From: Oreohelix idahoensis
Taxonomy: Eukaryota > Mollusca > Gastropoda > Stylommatophora > Oreohelicidae
DNA length: 64,000 bases
Direction: 5' to 3'
Assembly (NCBI GenBank): GCA_024509875.1
Contig: JAMPIV010012167.1
Span: forward strand, 596,737 to 660,736
Each line of letters starts with the position of its first letter. Within the stretch, counting starts at the first letter, position 1. Position numbers and translations under genes: made by a program. The notes below the pieces were generated by a model. That model was given only the letters and a program-made list of their open reading frames with translations. It was not told where the DNA came from and made no database searches. Positions 19,726 to 30,625 of this stretch are shown here, in pieces.

Positions 19726-21418
19726 TGTAGTGGTGTTTGATGGTATTGTATGATGGTGATATTACTAAATGTAATTGTATGAGGCCAGCTGTGAAGGCTC
19801 CTGAGATAAAATGTAGTTGAGAATTGTCAGAAGGCCTTTCTTGCTACCACTACGACCTCACACTTAATTTTTTTTTTAATGAATGTGGCTACGTAAAGTG
19901 TCTAGGGTTATGATATGTAGTGTGGTGTAATAGGTTATAGATATACCCACAGATATTTAACAAGACTAATAATATTAATAAATGTTAAAATACACTGAAC
20001 TAACTCACGTGTGTAAAATTTTTTGATAGAATTATATTACATTTATTTTGTTCTGGATCAATTTTTTTAGGTTGACCAGAACTTAAAAGGATTTAGAGAT
20101 TATGAAAGAAATGCATGGAATATTATATCATAAATGCAATAGTGTACATATATATGTACTATACTAGTTAGTTTTATTAAAATGTTCTAGTAGTCATCTA
20201 CTTGGGAGGATAGTTAATGTTTGTGCTGTTGGGGTGGCCTCATCACACCTGTCTATATTGACTACACAGTGTCCAGAAAATGGTGGGAATTTTTATGGGG
20301 GTATTAGTAACTAAACGATGTTGGTGAATGTCCAGCAGACCAGAGGCTCACTCATCTGGTAGTTGTAGCTCTGGTGCTGAAATCAGGTGGTCCCACCTCT
20401 CCGTGCTGGCGGGCAATAATGGTGGTCTCTGTCACAAGTACTGCACAGATACACTCGAGTAAAGTCACCAACTGAATAGACACTGCTTGGTTGACAACAG
20501 AAACTCCCAGCTCAGATTATGAATAAATAACACAGAATTGCTAGCAAAACTCAGCTGAGCTGCTGGCTATAGTATGGCGTCCCTAAATTTATTACACTTT
20601 CTTTCATATGGAAATCACCACACTTTAAAATCTGTGTCTATCACTGAACAACTATTGAAGAATGGCCCCACTTTCGCGTCTGAGCGCTAATGATATGATT
20701 GTCTGTGGCCAATCACTGCCTAGGTTTATTTTAAATTTCAAATTTCCTACCATAAAGTCATTTCAGTCATGCTTCAGTCAAGTATGGATGGTTATCTGTT
20801 AGTCTGTCCGTCTCTACTTGTGTTTCTACAAAATGTACTTGATTTTTGAACCAACCTTTCTCTCCCCTCCAAAATTTTGTCGTTAAAAGTTATTTTTAGA
20901 CACAGCCACCACAATATCCCCTCTCCTCTATACCAAGTAAATTTGAACACCTGCGTTTCGAGGTCGTGTTTTTTTGTGCAATTAGCGACACTTTTAGATT
21001 CAATACAGTCTGTCGATGATGTGAACAACACTGTCTTTTGTCATTATCTTCAATATTATCTATCCGTCTGTAAAATTAAGAACATATTAGTTCACTGCTC
21101 AGAATAGGCCATCCGGCCAGCTAATTTTTATATTCCTAACATTAATATTAAGAAAAAAAGTACTTTTTAATTTTTGTAATATTCCTAACATCTGCGTTTA
21201 GCCGCTGAATTCAAATCAAGGGCTTGGTATCGCGCAAAAGCGTCCAATAAATGACTGTGGCGTAACATATCTATGGTCCCTTCTGTCGAGTTGCTTACTT
21301 TTTATGTCAACTTGGGAAACGTGACTTTTCTCCGTTCTCCCCCCCCCCCCCCCCCCCCCCCCCAATTGCGTCTCCTTAGCCTTTCTAGTTTCACGCAATC
21401 TTTCCAGTCATATTTGTT
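19726..21418 (-). repeat. Element 1, 5' LTR (outer end missing)
   Basis: This starts on the plus strand at TGTAGTGGTG (19726) and matches the 3' LTR until about 21418, where it switches abruptly to LINE-A sequence. The 170 bp that should finish the LTR (the U3 start, including its TGTAGTG end) are absent. It contains a long C run (21341-21363) where the other LTR has seven C. Confidence 0.85.
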
Positions 21419-21915
21419 CATTCTTTGCATCTCGGCCTCCACAGTTCTCTGCCAAGTTGTTTTTGGCCGGCCTCTCTTTCCCTTTCCTTCGGGGGTCCAT
21501 ATAATAGCTGGCCTTGTGATAACATCAGGGTCTCTTATGAGGACTTGGCCAACCCAACTCCAGCATCTGCCAGTTATGATGGTGTGCATGCCCTCTTGGT
21601 TGCTCCGAGTAAGCAGTTCTTGATGGTGACAGTATTCGGCCAAAAAATTTGGAGAATTTCTTTTCGGCAGATTGTGTGGAAAGAGGATAATTTCGACATC
21701 ACCTTCTGTTACTCTCCAGCATTCCGCACCATAGAGAAGCACAGAAAGTACACAGCTCTCATATAATCTTAATTTGGAGTTTGTGCTGTACAGAGGACTT
21801 CCAGATGTTTTTACACTAGCAAAGGCTGTTTTCGCTTTATTCATTCTGTTGTTGGTGTCTTTGCCTGTTCCGCTACTATGTATCCTAGATATGTAATGAT
21901 ATCATCCTCCTTATA
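21416..21915 (-). pseudogene. LINE-A relative, RT C-terminal fragment
   Basis: The minus-strand translation has NKAKTAFASVKTSGSPLYST, LRLYESCVLSVLLYGAECWR, HTIITGRCWSWVGQVLIRDP and GKGKRGRPKTTWQRTVEAEM, clearly homologous to the C-terminal part of the ORF at 9653-11035 but more diverged than the 1493-1870 copy. It lacks the true LINE 3' end, being cut where the element 1 LTR begins. One open frame runs from the LINE into antisense LTR, including poly-Gly from the C run; this is a chimera, not a gene. Confidence 0.8.
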
Positions 21916-22095
21916 TACTTTTTGCCTTAGCAAAACGTAAGGCCCTGCTCCGTTAACAAAGTTTCCTACCAAACTTGCAATCTTTTTACGGCACGTTAAT
22001 TAAAAATAATGGTAAAAAAGACAAAGTTGTTTTGATTCTTGAATGTACAAATGACAACACGAACGGAGTTTCCCGTTGCTTTCTGTCAAAATATC

Positions 22096-22395
22096 TCGGG
22101 AGCCGCGGTAGCACAGTGGTTAGTGCACTGGCTTCCTAGCTCGGTGGTCCATTGTTCGATCCCCAGTTGAAGTGGGATTTTTTAGACCGCAAACGGCTCA
22201 GGGATCGACCCAGCCTCTTATATTGGGCACCAGAACTACTCTGGGAAGGTTAAGGCGGCCGGCGTGATGCTGACCACATCACCCCTAGTGTGCCGATGGT
22301 GAAGAAAATATTGGCCTAATACCATATTCCCAATATGCCTCAACAGGCGTGAAACGGGATCCATTACCTCCTTGCCAATATCTCAATACCATCAT
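22096..22395 (+). mobile_element. tRNA-derived SINE (S1)
   Basis: The head GGGAGCCGCGGTAGCACAGTGGTTAGTGC contains an A-box-like TAGCACAGTGG (22109-22119), and GTTCGATCCC (22154-22163) is B-box-like. The 35-nt spacing fits a tRNA head. About 220 bp of unrelated body follows, ending near repeated ATC. It cannot be a tRNA gene: no acceptor stem closes around these boxes. The SINE at 45766-46142 shares the head but not the body. Confidence 0.7.
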
Positions 22396-22424
22396 CATTT
22401 CTCTTTTTGTTACTTATGGAGCAG

Positions 22425-22560
22425 GAGCCACTACTACAGCTGGTCCCCTTGCAAGAAGCCTTTACTGAAGCATTCATGCAGCAATGGTTTCTGTAGCAAT
22501 CTGTTTAGCATGATGAGGTTGCTAGCTCCAAGCATAACCTCATATTAGTCATCTCTTATA
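22425..22560 (+). repeat. Interspersed repeat R1, copy 2
   Basis: Shares CCTTGCAAGAAGCCT and the later TGATGAGGTTGCTAGCTCC block with copy 1 at 127-270. Confidence 0.5.
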
Positions 22561-23459
22561 ACATGCCTGTAGGATCAGTAGTTCTGTTCTTTCTTTACCT
22601 GGGAACTACACAGGGCATATGTCAAGATTCTTTCTATGCCAAACTATCAGTTAGCTTTCAGGATGTTTGTGTCAGACGTTACCTGTATTATTTGTACATT
22701 ATTCTCTCATTATTTTAACACATGCCCTTTCATCACATCTTAATGTCTTCAGCCATTAATATGGTTCTGAATTACACCAACACTTTTCGTATATCAGCTC
22801 AGATAGGTTTGAAGAAAACTTTGACCGGCATATGGTTGTTGACATCAATAAGAGATTGTTTTGGACTGGTACTGAAAATGGCCATATGCACATTTTTGGT
22901 GCCTTGTATGTTAGGCACTCAGCAGTCATTTCCGCTTATTGGTTGTTTCTATCTTTAACGTACTGAACAGATGGTACACAGTATTTCAAGCTGTTGTAAC
23001 CTGCGTGAAGTCTAAAAAAAATTATTACATGCTCTCTTCTGTTGAGATGGTAAGAAGCACTAAGTTTCCTGTTGCTCCACCTCCCAGGTATTTCTGTTAT
23101 CTGCTACTAGGAAACCATTTGACCTCTTCATTTATATGTTAACTAGTATCAATCTGACGTAGTTTTCCCACTAACCTTTGCCAGTCTCTTCACTGTCAGC
23201 TCAGGATGAGATCTACTACATCACAACTTTTAAAAATGCTGGCATTGCTTGAAGAGTTTTGTTCTTAGGTCATTTAGTCTAAGTCTTTGTATCTTCGACT
23301 CCCAAGTTATGATATTATTGACAGTGCATAAGTGAAAAAGTTTGTGTAGTTCCCAGGGGAACTCTGAAAAGACAAAGAAAGAATAGGACTAATGCACCCT
23401 CTCAGGCATGTCATACAAGGTAACTCTTATGAGGTAGTGCACCAAAGTTGACATCCTCA
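22561..23459. other. No supported feature
   Basis: Unclassified non-coding DNA. Short ORFs show no domain. Confidence 0.5.
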
Positions 23460-23555
23460 TCATGTAAAACAAATTGTCACTGAAACTACTGCTGCAACAG
23501 CCTGTGACTGCTTGGTGCAGGCTTCCTGCAAGTGACTAGCTGCAGTGGTGGCTCC
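23460..23555 (-). repeat. Interspersed repeat R1, copy 3
   Basis: On the minus strand GGAAGCCTGCACCAAGCAGTC matches copy 1. Confidence 0.5.
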
Positions 23556-23694
23556 ATGCTCTGTAAGGTGTACAAAGGAAAATGTGAAAAACAGTTTCTC
23601 AGTGTGATACACACAGATACTGTCATTAAGACTTGCAATTTTCAGTGCAACTGCCACTGTTCTGAAAATGCCCATGTTGCCATAATTCATGTAA

Positions 23695-23875
23695 ACTAAT
23701 TGATAGCATTACAAGACAGTACATGTTCTGGAAACTCCAGGGTAAAAGAAATAGATTTAAAAAAAAAAAACAGAAGAGAACTGGAGACAGACTTAAAAAG
23801 GATAAAGAAGACACTGAGAAAATGGTACAGGGCTGGACGGCTTGGCACAAATTAGCTGAAGGACTGTACTACAAA
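23695..23875 (+). pseudogene. LINE-D relic, C-terminal tail
   Basis: Encodes MFWKLQGKRNRFKKKKQKRT, KMVQGWTAWHKLAEGLYY, an eroded version of FWNLQGKRGRGRPKNTWRR..AQDRKTWHVFVEGLC at 437-660. The GRP motif has been replaced through an A run at about 23758-23770. Confidence 0.65.
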
Positions 23876-25155
23876 CAAATGGAGCTGAATGTGATGATTA
23901 ATATGGCTTCCTTTCATTATGTGGTACAATGCCTCTTTTCCTGCTACCAGAAGATTTTGCTATTGCACCCCGTCCCATTAGCATTTCATTTGTTATTCCA
24001 TCTTTTCCTTGTGGTTTTGTTTTCTTCAGTGATCTTATTGTCTTTTCCATTTCTTTCGGTTAAATTTGCCTTTCCTGACTTACAACATTGAATTTTTAAT
24101 GTAAAAGCAATTCACAAGTGAAAATAGAACTACAGCTGTATAATGCAATGCTCTGATAATTCACATGCTGCTTTGAATTTGTCATATTATCCTTCTGTGA
24201 AAGTGTTATTTTTTTCTTTCACAGATGTCGTATATATTATGTCAAGTTTTTAAAAGTTCATGTGCCAGTGCATGTAGACTAGAAAACATTTTCTTCAATA
24301 ATTCCACTAATGACACTTGTCTTAGTTACTGTTTTAAACATCATGAAAAATCTTAAGACAAATCTTATGCAATACATCTTCCTTACTGACCAACAAAAAC
24401 CACACACATAAAAACAAAACAAAAAAAATGACACAAATCGATGAAAAATTCACAAGAAATCTGTGTTATGACACCAAAATATTTTAATTTCTGTCAAGAA
24501 ACAATTACATTAGCTTAATTTTATTCAAAGCTTCAATAAAACAACTTTTCACTTTACTCAAAGCAGAACATGGAATCTACAAAATGGGAGAACAAAAAAC
24601 ATTAACACCAGCATACTGACCTGCTTAGGTCAAACAGAACATAAATTGAATCTCAAAGCTGATCAATAATTTCTTAAAACAATTTAAAGTACATTATCCA
24701 AAGACAAAGGTACTTGATTCTTTACCCGAATATAGGTTATGTAACTAATTCATGAAAATGTTTGATACCAACAAATACAAAATTAGGTCCTATCATTCTA
24801 TGCCGATTCTAAAAATTAGCAGCTGAAACTTGCCGATTTAGAAACCAATGCTATAAGATTCATATCATAGAACGAATGATCATGTCATTTATTGAAAAAA
24901 AAAGAAAGAAAGCAGTTTTCAGAAATCCACGGCAAGAATATCAATATCAAGCATTTGCATGTAAAACTGTTAATGTCAACAACCTGAAGATGTGTGTGTA
25001 AAACACACTGGCGTAACAACATGGTACAACATACAGTTAAAAGAAACAATATTTGTTTTATAACTGAATACCTTGAGCTATGATATCTGTTTTGATGCAC
25101 TCAATGTGTCATCATAGCCTCAAGAATAAGGCAGCAACTACAATATACTGCTCAA
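23876..25155 (-). other. Region downstream of the small heat shock gene; contains its 3' UTR
   Basis: No coding signal. Minus-strand AATAAA-like motifs (plus TTTATT) occur at about 24888-24893 and 24511-24516, either of which could direct polyadenylation of the heat shock mRNA. The transcript end cannot be fixed from sequence. Confidence 0.4.
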
Positions 25156-25275
25156 TTACTTGAAGTCCACGGGGATTGGAATTTCTTTCGGAGCTTCAAT
25201 GGTTTTCTTTGCAACCTTGATGTTGAGCACTCCTTGTGCATTCATGGTTGATGTCACAGATCTTGCATCAACATC
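25156..25275 (-). CDS. Small heat shock protein (HSP20/alpha-crystallin family), coding exon 3
   Basis: The last coding exon, 39 codons plus TAA. It begins DVDARSVTSTMNAQGVLNIK and ends KEIPIPVDFK. It completes the alpha-crystallin domain: the GVLNIKV beta strand is the family's G-x-L signature, and IPI is the C-terminal I-x-I motif that docks into a neighbouring subunit groove during oligomer assembly. The minus-strand acceptor is ..TTAAAAAACAG before GATGTT, phase 0. Joined to exons 2 and 1 it gives 156 aa, within the normal range for animal small heat shock proteins. The product would be an ATP-independent chaperone that holds unfolding proteins in the cytosol or nucleus. Confidence 0.93.
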   Translation of the reverse strand, partial: DVDARSVTSTMNAQGVLNIKVAKKTIEAPKEIPIPVDFK

Positions 25276-25699
25276 CTGTTTTTTAATATAAATAATACAT
25301 TTTCAAAATGGTCACTTAGACTAAGCTTAGAGTCTTGAAAATAAAATAAACCTTAGCAAGATCATGGAAAAGTAAATTAACCAAAAAGTAAGATCATGTA
25401 TAAGTGAATTAACCAAAAAGGTTATGTAAAAATAAATTAACCAAAAAGGAAGATTCATGTAAAAGTAAATTAACTAAAACGTAAGATGATACAAAAGTAA
25501 TGTGATTCTGAGGAATTCCAACAATTAGTTACTGTAAAGTTGTGCTTGATTTCAGGTATTAAACAGGCTAGGCAAGTGTGGGACTTCATAACCCTCTGTG
25601 CTATGAATAAGTTAAAAAAATTAAAAGAACTGGAGCTCTTTCAAACATCTAATAAATTATGATCCTGAAGAGAAGTGAACTCGATAGATAATAAGCTGT

Positions 25700-26002
25700 G
25701 GGACCCAAAGACGCAGCAATAAAGAACGCAGTCAGCGACTCATAGCTTGACTGCCTGCGTCAGGACCAGCGAACCAGAGCTGGTCAAGACCGCACTCCAC
25801 CTCCACGTGGTGGTCCTGGAAACAGTCTGCAGCAGTGCAGTCTGGCTGAGCGAGTGTGGATCGAAATGGGAAGGCAAACCCGGTCCTAAAAAATGCCGTG
25901 CAGAAGTCGGATGTGTCGACCGAAAGGTGCAGATATCACAGCTTAGGCGTAAACAGACACAACGCAACCACCGTCCTTTTCAGGACAAACGAAGAAGAAG
26001 AA
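25700..26002 (+). mobile_element. 300-bp retroposon with GAAGAAGAAG tail
   Basis: Flanked by a 10-bp direct repeat AATAAGCTGT (25690-25699 and 26003-26012) and ending ACGAAGAAGAAGAAA. The tail resembles that of LINE-A, so the same machinery may have moved it, either as a SINE or as a truncated LINE of another family. An open frame crosses it (about 25747-26007, ending RNHRPFQDKRRRRK), but I recognise no domain. It sits in intron 2 of the heat shock gene, in opposite orientation. Confidence 0.7.
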
Positions 26003-26012
26003 AATAAGCTGT

Positions 26013-26870
26013 AAAGATGAAGGTACATCTATTCATTACCAGACTGACTAAAGCCAAACATCATCTTCTAATACAAATTACTAGGGCTTTATAGCGGAGC
26101 TAGGAGTTGCAGCATGGAGAAGGTTTTTGCACAGAGATTGTGTGGAGTCAAAGGACAGAAAATCTTGGCTCCTCCAGTTTTTTTTCCCCACTTTTAATCC
26201 AAATGAATGCTATACAAAATTTTGAGAAATTTACTAAAATACTAAATAGGTGTGTTTTATTTGAAACCGAGAGTTAATGATTGTTATTTTTCCATACATT
26301 TTGAGGGTTAATTTAACTCGGGAATGGGGAAAGGAGGAATTCAACATTTTCATTGGAAAAAAAATTATTTAAAATTCTACCCTTGAACAATGACAGATCA
26401 GCAACCGGTCAACCTTTACTGGCATATCCCAGGGTATAATTTGGTACATCTCTAGATGGCAGAGGGAGAGTGAAGACATTTTTGCCTAGGTAAATTGCAG
26501 AACAGCCCTCTGCTTTTGGCACTTAAAAGTGCAGTGTTCACATCTTTAAAGGTACTTTCACAACTTTCCAAGTAAAAACCTGCAAGCTAGCTTATTAAAA
26601 TTCACATTATTTGTGAACTGCATACGATAGGAAGCGATCTTTCGTTTGTAGTGGAATTAACATTTGGTAGAACGTCTTAATTTTCTACCCCTCTATGAAA
26701 TAGCAGGAAACAGACCATACGGCTAAGATAAAGTTACATTAAGGCTGTACTTATTGCAAATTCAAAGTACTCTGAAACCTGAAAACAGACATGATTTTAT
26801 CAAGGTAGATCTTTAGACAGCTCAGTGGTTCTAAAGTAGATCCCCACAGTTCCTAGATTGCTGACAGCTA
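26013..26870. other. Intron 2, no supported feature
   Basis: Non-coding, AT-rich. Confidence 0.5.
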
Positions 26871-26871
26871 G

Positions 26872-26933
<62 letters not shown>

Positions 26934-27146
26934 ATCTATCTATCATCTATCTATCATCTATCTATCATCTATCTATCTATCAATCTATCATCTATCAACT
27001 ATCTATCAATCATCTATCTATCAATCATCTATCTATCAATCATCTATCTATCATCCATCTATCATCCATCTATCTATCATCCATCTATCTATCATCTATC
27101 TATCATCTATCTATCTATCTATCTATCATCCATCTATCTATCTATC

Positions 27147-27213
<67 letters not shown>

Positions 27214-27234
27214 CATCGATCCATCGATCCATCC

Positions 27235-27277
<43 letters not shown>

Positions 27278-27287
27278 TATCTATCTA
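26872..27287. repeat. Compound tetranucleotide microsatellite (TCTA/TCCA/ATCA)
   Basis: Over 400 bp of (TCTA)n with higher-order ATCATCTATCT units in the middle and (ATCA)n at the end. It generates a spurious SIYLSIYLS open frame. It lies inside intron 2. Confidence 0.97.
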
Positions 27288-27479
27288 ATCTATGTATTAA
27301 TGTTTATCTTTATTTTTTTATTTTTACATTCATTATTATTATTATTCTTTTTTAATGTTAAAAACATACTTTAATTATGATGATTATTGCAAATGTAATA
27401 TTACTTTTATAATGATAAATGCCTTAATTATGCTTAAAGTAAATGTGAGGATGAAAGGATATAGTATATATGATGAGAG

Positions 27480-27566
27480 AGAGAGGAAGGGCAGAATGTC
27501 AGACGGGCCTGCGTGCCCAATTCTTAACCCTTTGAAAATAAAGTTCGTTCGTTCGTTCGTTCTAAA
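27480..27566 (+). repeat. Probable retroposon 3' end with (GTTC)n tail
   Basis: The sequence AACCCTTTGAAAATAAAGTTCG continues into GTTCGTTCGTTCGTTC, a microsatellite tail. The 5' part is not recognisable. Confidence 0.45.
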
Positions 27567-27581
27567 CTCAAAATGACAATA

Positions 27582-29390
27582 CAGTAGAACTTCGATTATC
27601 CGTCAGGATAATCGAATAGACGGATAATAGAATATTTGTATTAAAAACATTATAGACCTATAAACATACAATAGACCAGGTCTTTTAACTTATTTTATTA
27701 CATTATTCATAACCTAAAACATATAACACAATACATAACATGAAAAAAAATTAAAGGAAATAAATGGAAACAACACTTTACAGATACAAAATTGTTCAAT
27801 AGCATTAAAGAAATTAGCGCTGCATAATTATATTTCTTTCCTAAAAAAAAAAAAAAAAAAAAAAAAGTCAATTTCTTTTTTTTTCATTGCCCCTCAAGCC
27901 TTTTGGGAGGCAGCATTTCGAATTTTACGTAAAAGTAACACTTGAGTAGTATCTGCTTCTTCTTGTCCCCAAACCAGTCAATACTCTTTGAGAACAAAGT
28001 TTCAGCTTCATGGTGGCTAATTATGTTTGTTGTTCTTCAGCAGCAGCTTTTTCTGCACGTTCAGAATCATCTGAAATTATCACTCTTTACACAATTTCGT
28101 CATCTAAAATTTCTGACCCGATATCCATTTTGTCCCTATCCAGCCAATCTATTTCCTCCTTCAAATTGTTTTCAAAACCAGGAACATTTGACCTTAACCA
28201 AAAGATCTCAGTTGCTTTTGGAATGGTTTCTAGATCAGTTGAATCTATTTCTGGTCACAACTTATTCCAGCTTCTTTGTGTGCTTTGAACCGGAACATCA
28301 TTCCAGGCATCAGTGACATTGAAAATTGCATCTTTTGTTGTGTAGCTTTTCCAAAACTCTTTTAAGTGTAATTAATTTTCTGTCAAAACAAGTTTTTGAA
28401 TAAATATTTTGAGATAGCGGCACTTCATACTTTCAATTACACCCTGATCCATCGGTTGAATGAGAAATGTGTTTGCTCGCAGATACTGGCATGATATATT
28501 GCCATCATTGCTTTTTAAATCACATTTGGGATGAGTAGGCACATTATCCATCAGTAATAATGCTTCCTGTGGTAAACCTTTTGATGCTAAATGTGATCTT
28601 GCAATTGGTACAAATATTTTATGAAACCAATTCCTAAATATATTTTGGCTCATCCATGCATTCTTTTGTGAAAAATATTTAACTGGTAAAATATACAAAT
28701 TAATATTTTTAAATGATCTTGGCTTTTTTGGCTTTCCCACAACACGAAAAGGTAATACCATTAGCATTAGCACATACCATTATAGTGATGCAATCTTTTT
28801 GCATCTTATATCCCGGTGCCATAGGTTCACTCATTGAGGCTAGTGTTCTTTGACGTAGTGCCTTCCAATTAAGGCCAGTCTCATGCAGTTATAGATTTGA
28901 TCTTTATTCAAACTTTGATCAGCAATTTCATTTTGTAGTTTTTCACAGTAAGCAGAAACTGCTGCGCTGTCTGCACTTAGTTTCTCACCTTCGATGGACA
29001 ACTGTCGGTTACCATGGCAAAATTTGAATTTGTCCAACCATCTGATGCTAGCCTTGAATGAAGGATCTCTGCCAAGTTTCTATTGATTTCAATGGCTTTT
29101 TCTGTTATTACAGGTCCAAACAATGGAGTTCCTTGGCTACATTTTTTAACAAACCATCGGTGCATTGCAGTATCCAATTGTTGATTTTTAGAAAGCTTCA
29201 ATGTTTTACGACTTTTAACATTACCATCAGTGGTTTCCATGTTTGACACATGGTTTAAAATTTTGTCTGCATTACGCTTGATATCATTTACTGTTGTTCT
29301 TCCTATTTCATAAACTGATGCTGTACTTGTAGCACTTTCACTTTTATGGTTTACTCTAAATTTTTTGGGATAATCTCAACACCACTCATT
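27582..29390 (-). pseudogene. pogo/Tigger-type DNA transposon relic
   Basis: The left end CAGTAGAACTTCGATTATCC follows a TA dinucleotide and is a classic pogo-family terminal repeat. Minus-strand coding pieces run from about 29375 down: ATG..SGVEIIPKNLE then a stop; a CENP-B-like HTH remnant (SVYEIGRTTVNDIKRNADKI); the second HTH (TAMHRWFVKKCSQGTPLFGP, about 29110-29180); and, after frameshifts, part of the DDE domain (about 28372-28773) with [14 protein letters not shown] carrying the second catalytic Asp and [20 protein letters not shown] downstream. The right terminal repeat is not found, so that end is probably lost. Several breaks make it inactive. It lies in intron 2 of the heat shock gene, on the same strand. 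Confidence 0.85.
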
Positions 29391-29735
29391 TTGCAAAGAT
29401 ATCTACAATAAAAAATCAAATATGCCCCACGTGACTAATAGGAGATTTTCTCAATTACATCATTACCTTTGAATCTGAAGGGCCCAAATTTGAGCATTTG
29501 GGAAAAGCAAAGACGATGTGCAAGATGGGTAAGGGAATAAATGGTGAGCTAAACCAATGTAGCTTTAAGACAAGTGAACAAGTGCAGTGAATAGTTTCAA
29601 TCTCTGGTGGCATGTAAAACATGCTCATCCAGAAAAAAATGTGGCCTTGGTTACAAAAAAGCATCAGGAAGATGCAAAACAGAAAGCTGCAGATGCAGCC
29701 AAATGACATTTGTCTGACACTGGAGAACAGATCTG

Positions 29736-30000
29736 GTTTTTTTTTTTAAATGTTTTGCCTCGGCGTTCAACCTAGTCGGTTATATTAGGGCGCATGTCCA
29801 AATATAAAAGACCCTTAGGTCTGAGATAAGGATTATCATTGCGAAACGTCTGAGAAGCCCACAAGTTAGCAAGTGAAACTTGATGCATATCTAGTCCTCG
29901 AAGGTCACAGTCACCACTGATGCAGATATTTTCTGTGAAGGGATTATGAAAATGGTCTGCTTGATTATCAGCAATGCTCACCACCTTTAGGCTAAAGAAC
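29736..30000 (-). repeat. Tail repeat R2, copy 5
   Basis: A poly(A) tail on the minus strand (T run at about 29740-29750), followed by the TTATATTAGGGCGCATG..AAATATAAAAGACC block shared with 9121-9236. It extends further upstream than the other copies; a minus-strand frame (29772-30002) is open, but no domain is visible. Confidence 0.6.
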
Positions 30001-30009
30001 AAAGGATTC

Positions 30010-30029
30010 CACCCCCCCCCCCCCCCCCA
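30010..30029. repeat. Poly(C) tract
   Basis: Pure C run inside intron 2. The rest of the stretch up to exon 2 shows nothing else. Confidence 0.9.
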
Positions 30030-30382
30030 ATAAAATTTGCAGATGAAATGGGTAGTAAGCGGAGTGTCTGTGCCAGGATATTAAAAACGATTTGGTAGCA
30101 GGAGTTATTTTAAAAAATGAATGATTCTAGTTTATGCAACACTTAAATTGTTTGAAAATCCTTAACAAATTATTTCTCTTTCTCAGGGTTGCAGTGCACA
30201 TTTCTTTTTTCCCCACTTAAAACATATTTCTTTTCAGAAAATTTCAGTTGGGAGCATAGAACAGAGCCATTCAAAAATTTGATTCATCCAAATCTCAGTG
30301 AGTTATAACTAACAGTTCATTTTATGACAGCAAGTTAAAATGGAAAAAAATTTCTGATTCAACCTCCAAGTACGGAAATTAC

Positions 30383-30559
30383 CTCAGGCAGTTTGTAGAT
30401 GCGGGTAATTTCCCTGGTCACAAAGCCATGGTTGTCTTGCTTTTCTTCATGCTTAGCATTGATGGTGATCCTCACATTGTCAGAAGTTATCTTTACCTCT
30501 TCTGGTCTGAAGTGGTGCAGATCCAAGCGTACACGAAACTCCTTATCAGTGTTGTTAAT
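30383..30559 (-). CDS. Small heat shock protein, coding exon 2 (first part of the alpha-crystallin domain)
   Basis: 59 codons with phase-0 boundaries. The minus-strand acceptor ..TTCTGGTAG precedes ATTAAC, and the donor is CTGCCTGAG|GTAATT. The peptide starts INNTDKEFRVRLDLHHFRPE and ends TREITRIYKLPE. These are the family's hallmark beta strands: F-x-V-x-L-D-(V/L)-x-x-F-x-P-E-E-(V/L)-x-(V/I), the H-E-E-K-Q-D-x-H-G loop, and (F/V)-x-R-x-(I/F)-x-R-x-Y-x-L-P. It joins exon 3 in frame to give KLPEDVDARSVTS, as in animal members (LPE-G/D-V-D-x-x-S-V-T-S). All conserved positions I can judge are present, with no stop. Confidence 0.94.
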
Positions 30560-30625
30560 CTACCAGAATGAAATACACAGCAAAGAAACCAACTTAATAT
30601 ATGTGCTCCAACTAAAGAATCTTAC

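Larger units (their letters stand above)
13364..21418 (-). mobile_element. LTR element 1, Gmr1-type Ty3/gypsy retrotransposon without an integrase core
   Basis: A minus-strand element of about 8 kb: 5' LTR at 19726-21418, PBS candidate at 19703-19720, gag-protease-zinc-finger ORF at 17083-19458, pol (integrase C-terminal module, RT, RNase H) at 15199-17101, polypurine tract at 15112-15124, 3' LTR at 13364-15111. The order places integrase-derived parts before RT. No DDE integrase core is recognisable. The LTRs are nearly identical over about 1.5 kb, implying recent insertion. No target duplication can be read because the outer end of the 5' LTR is missing and abuts a LINE-A fragment. Confidence 0.85.

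Noticed and set aside
21302..21844. 180-codon minus-strand ORF with RT-like and poly-Gly parts
   Set aside because: A chimera of a LINE-A fragment and antisense LTR sequence, read through a C run.
22096..22170. Possible tRNA gene
   Set aside because: A and B boxes are present, but no acceptor stem or anticodon arm can be drawn and it continues into a SINE body. The same applies at 33752 and 46070-46142.
26858..27355. 165-codon open frame of SIYLSIYLS repeats
   Set aside because: Pure translation of a tetranucleotide microsatellite.
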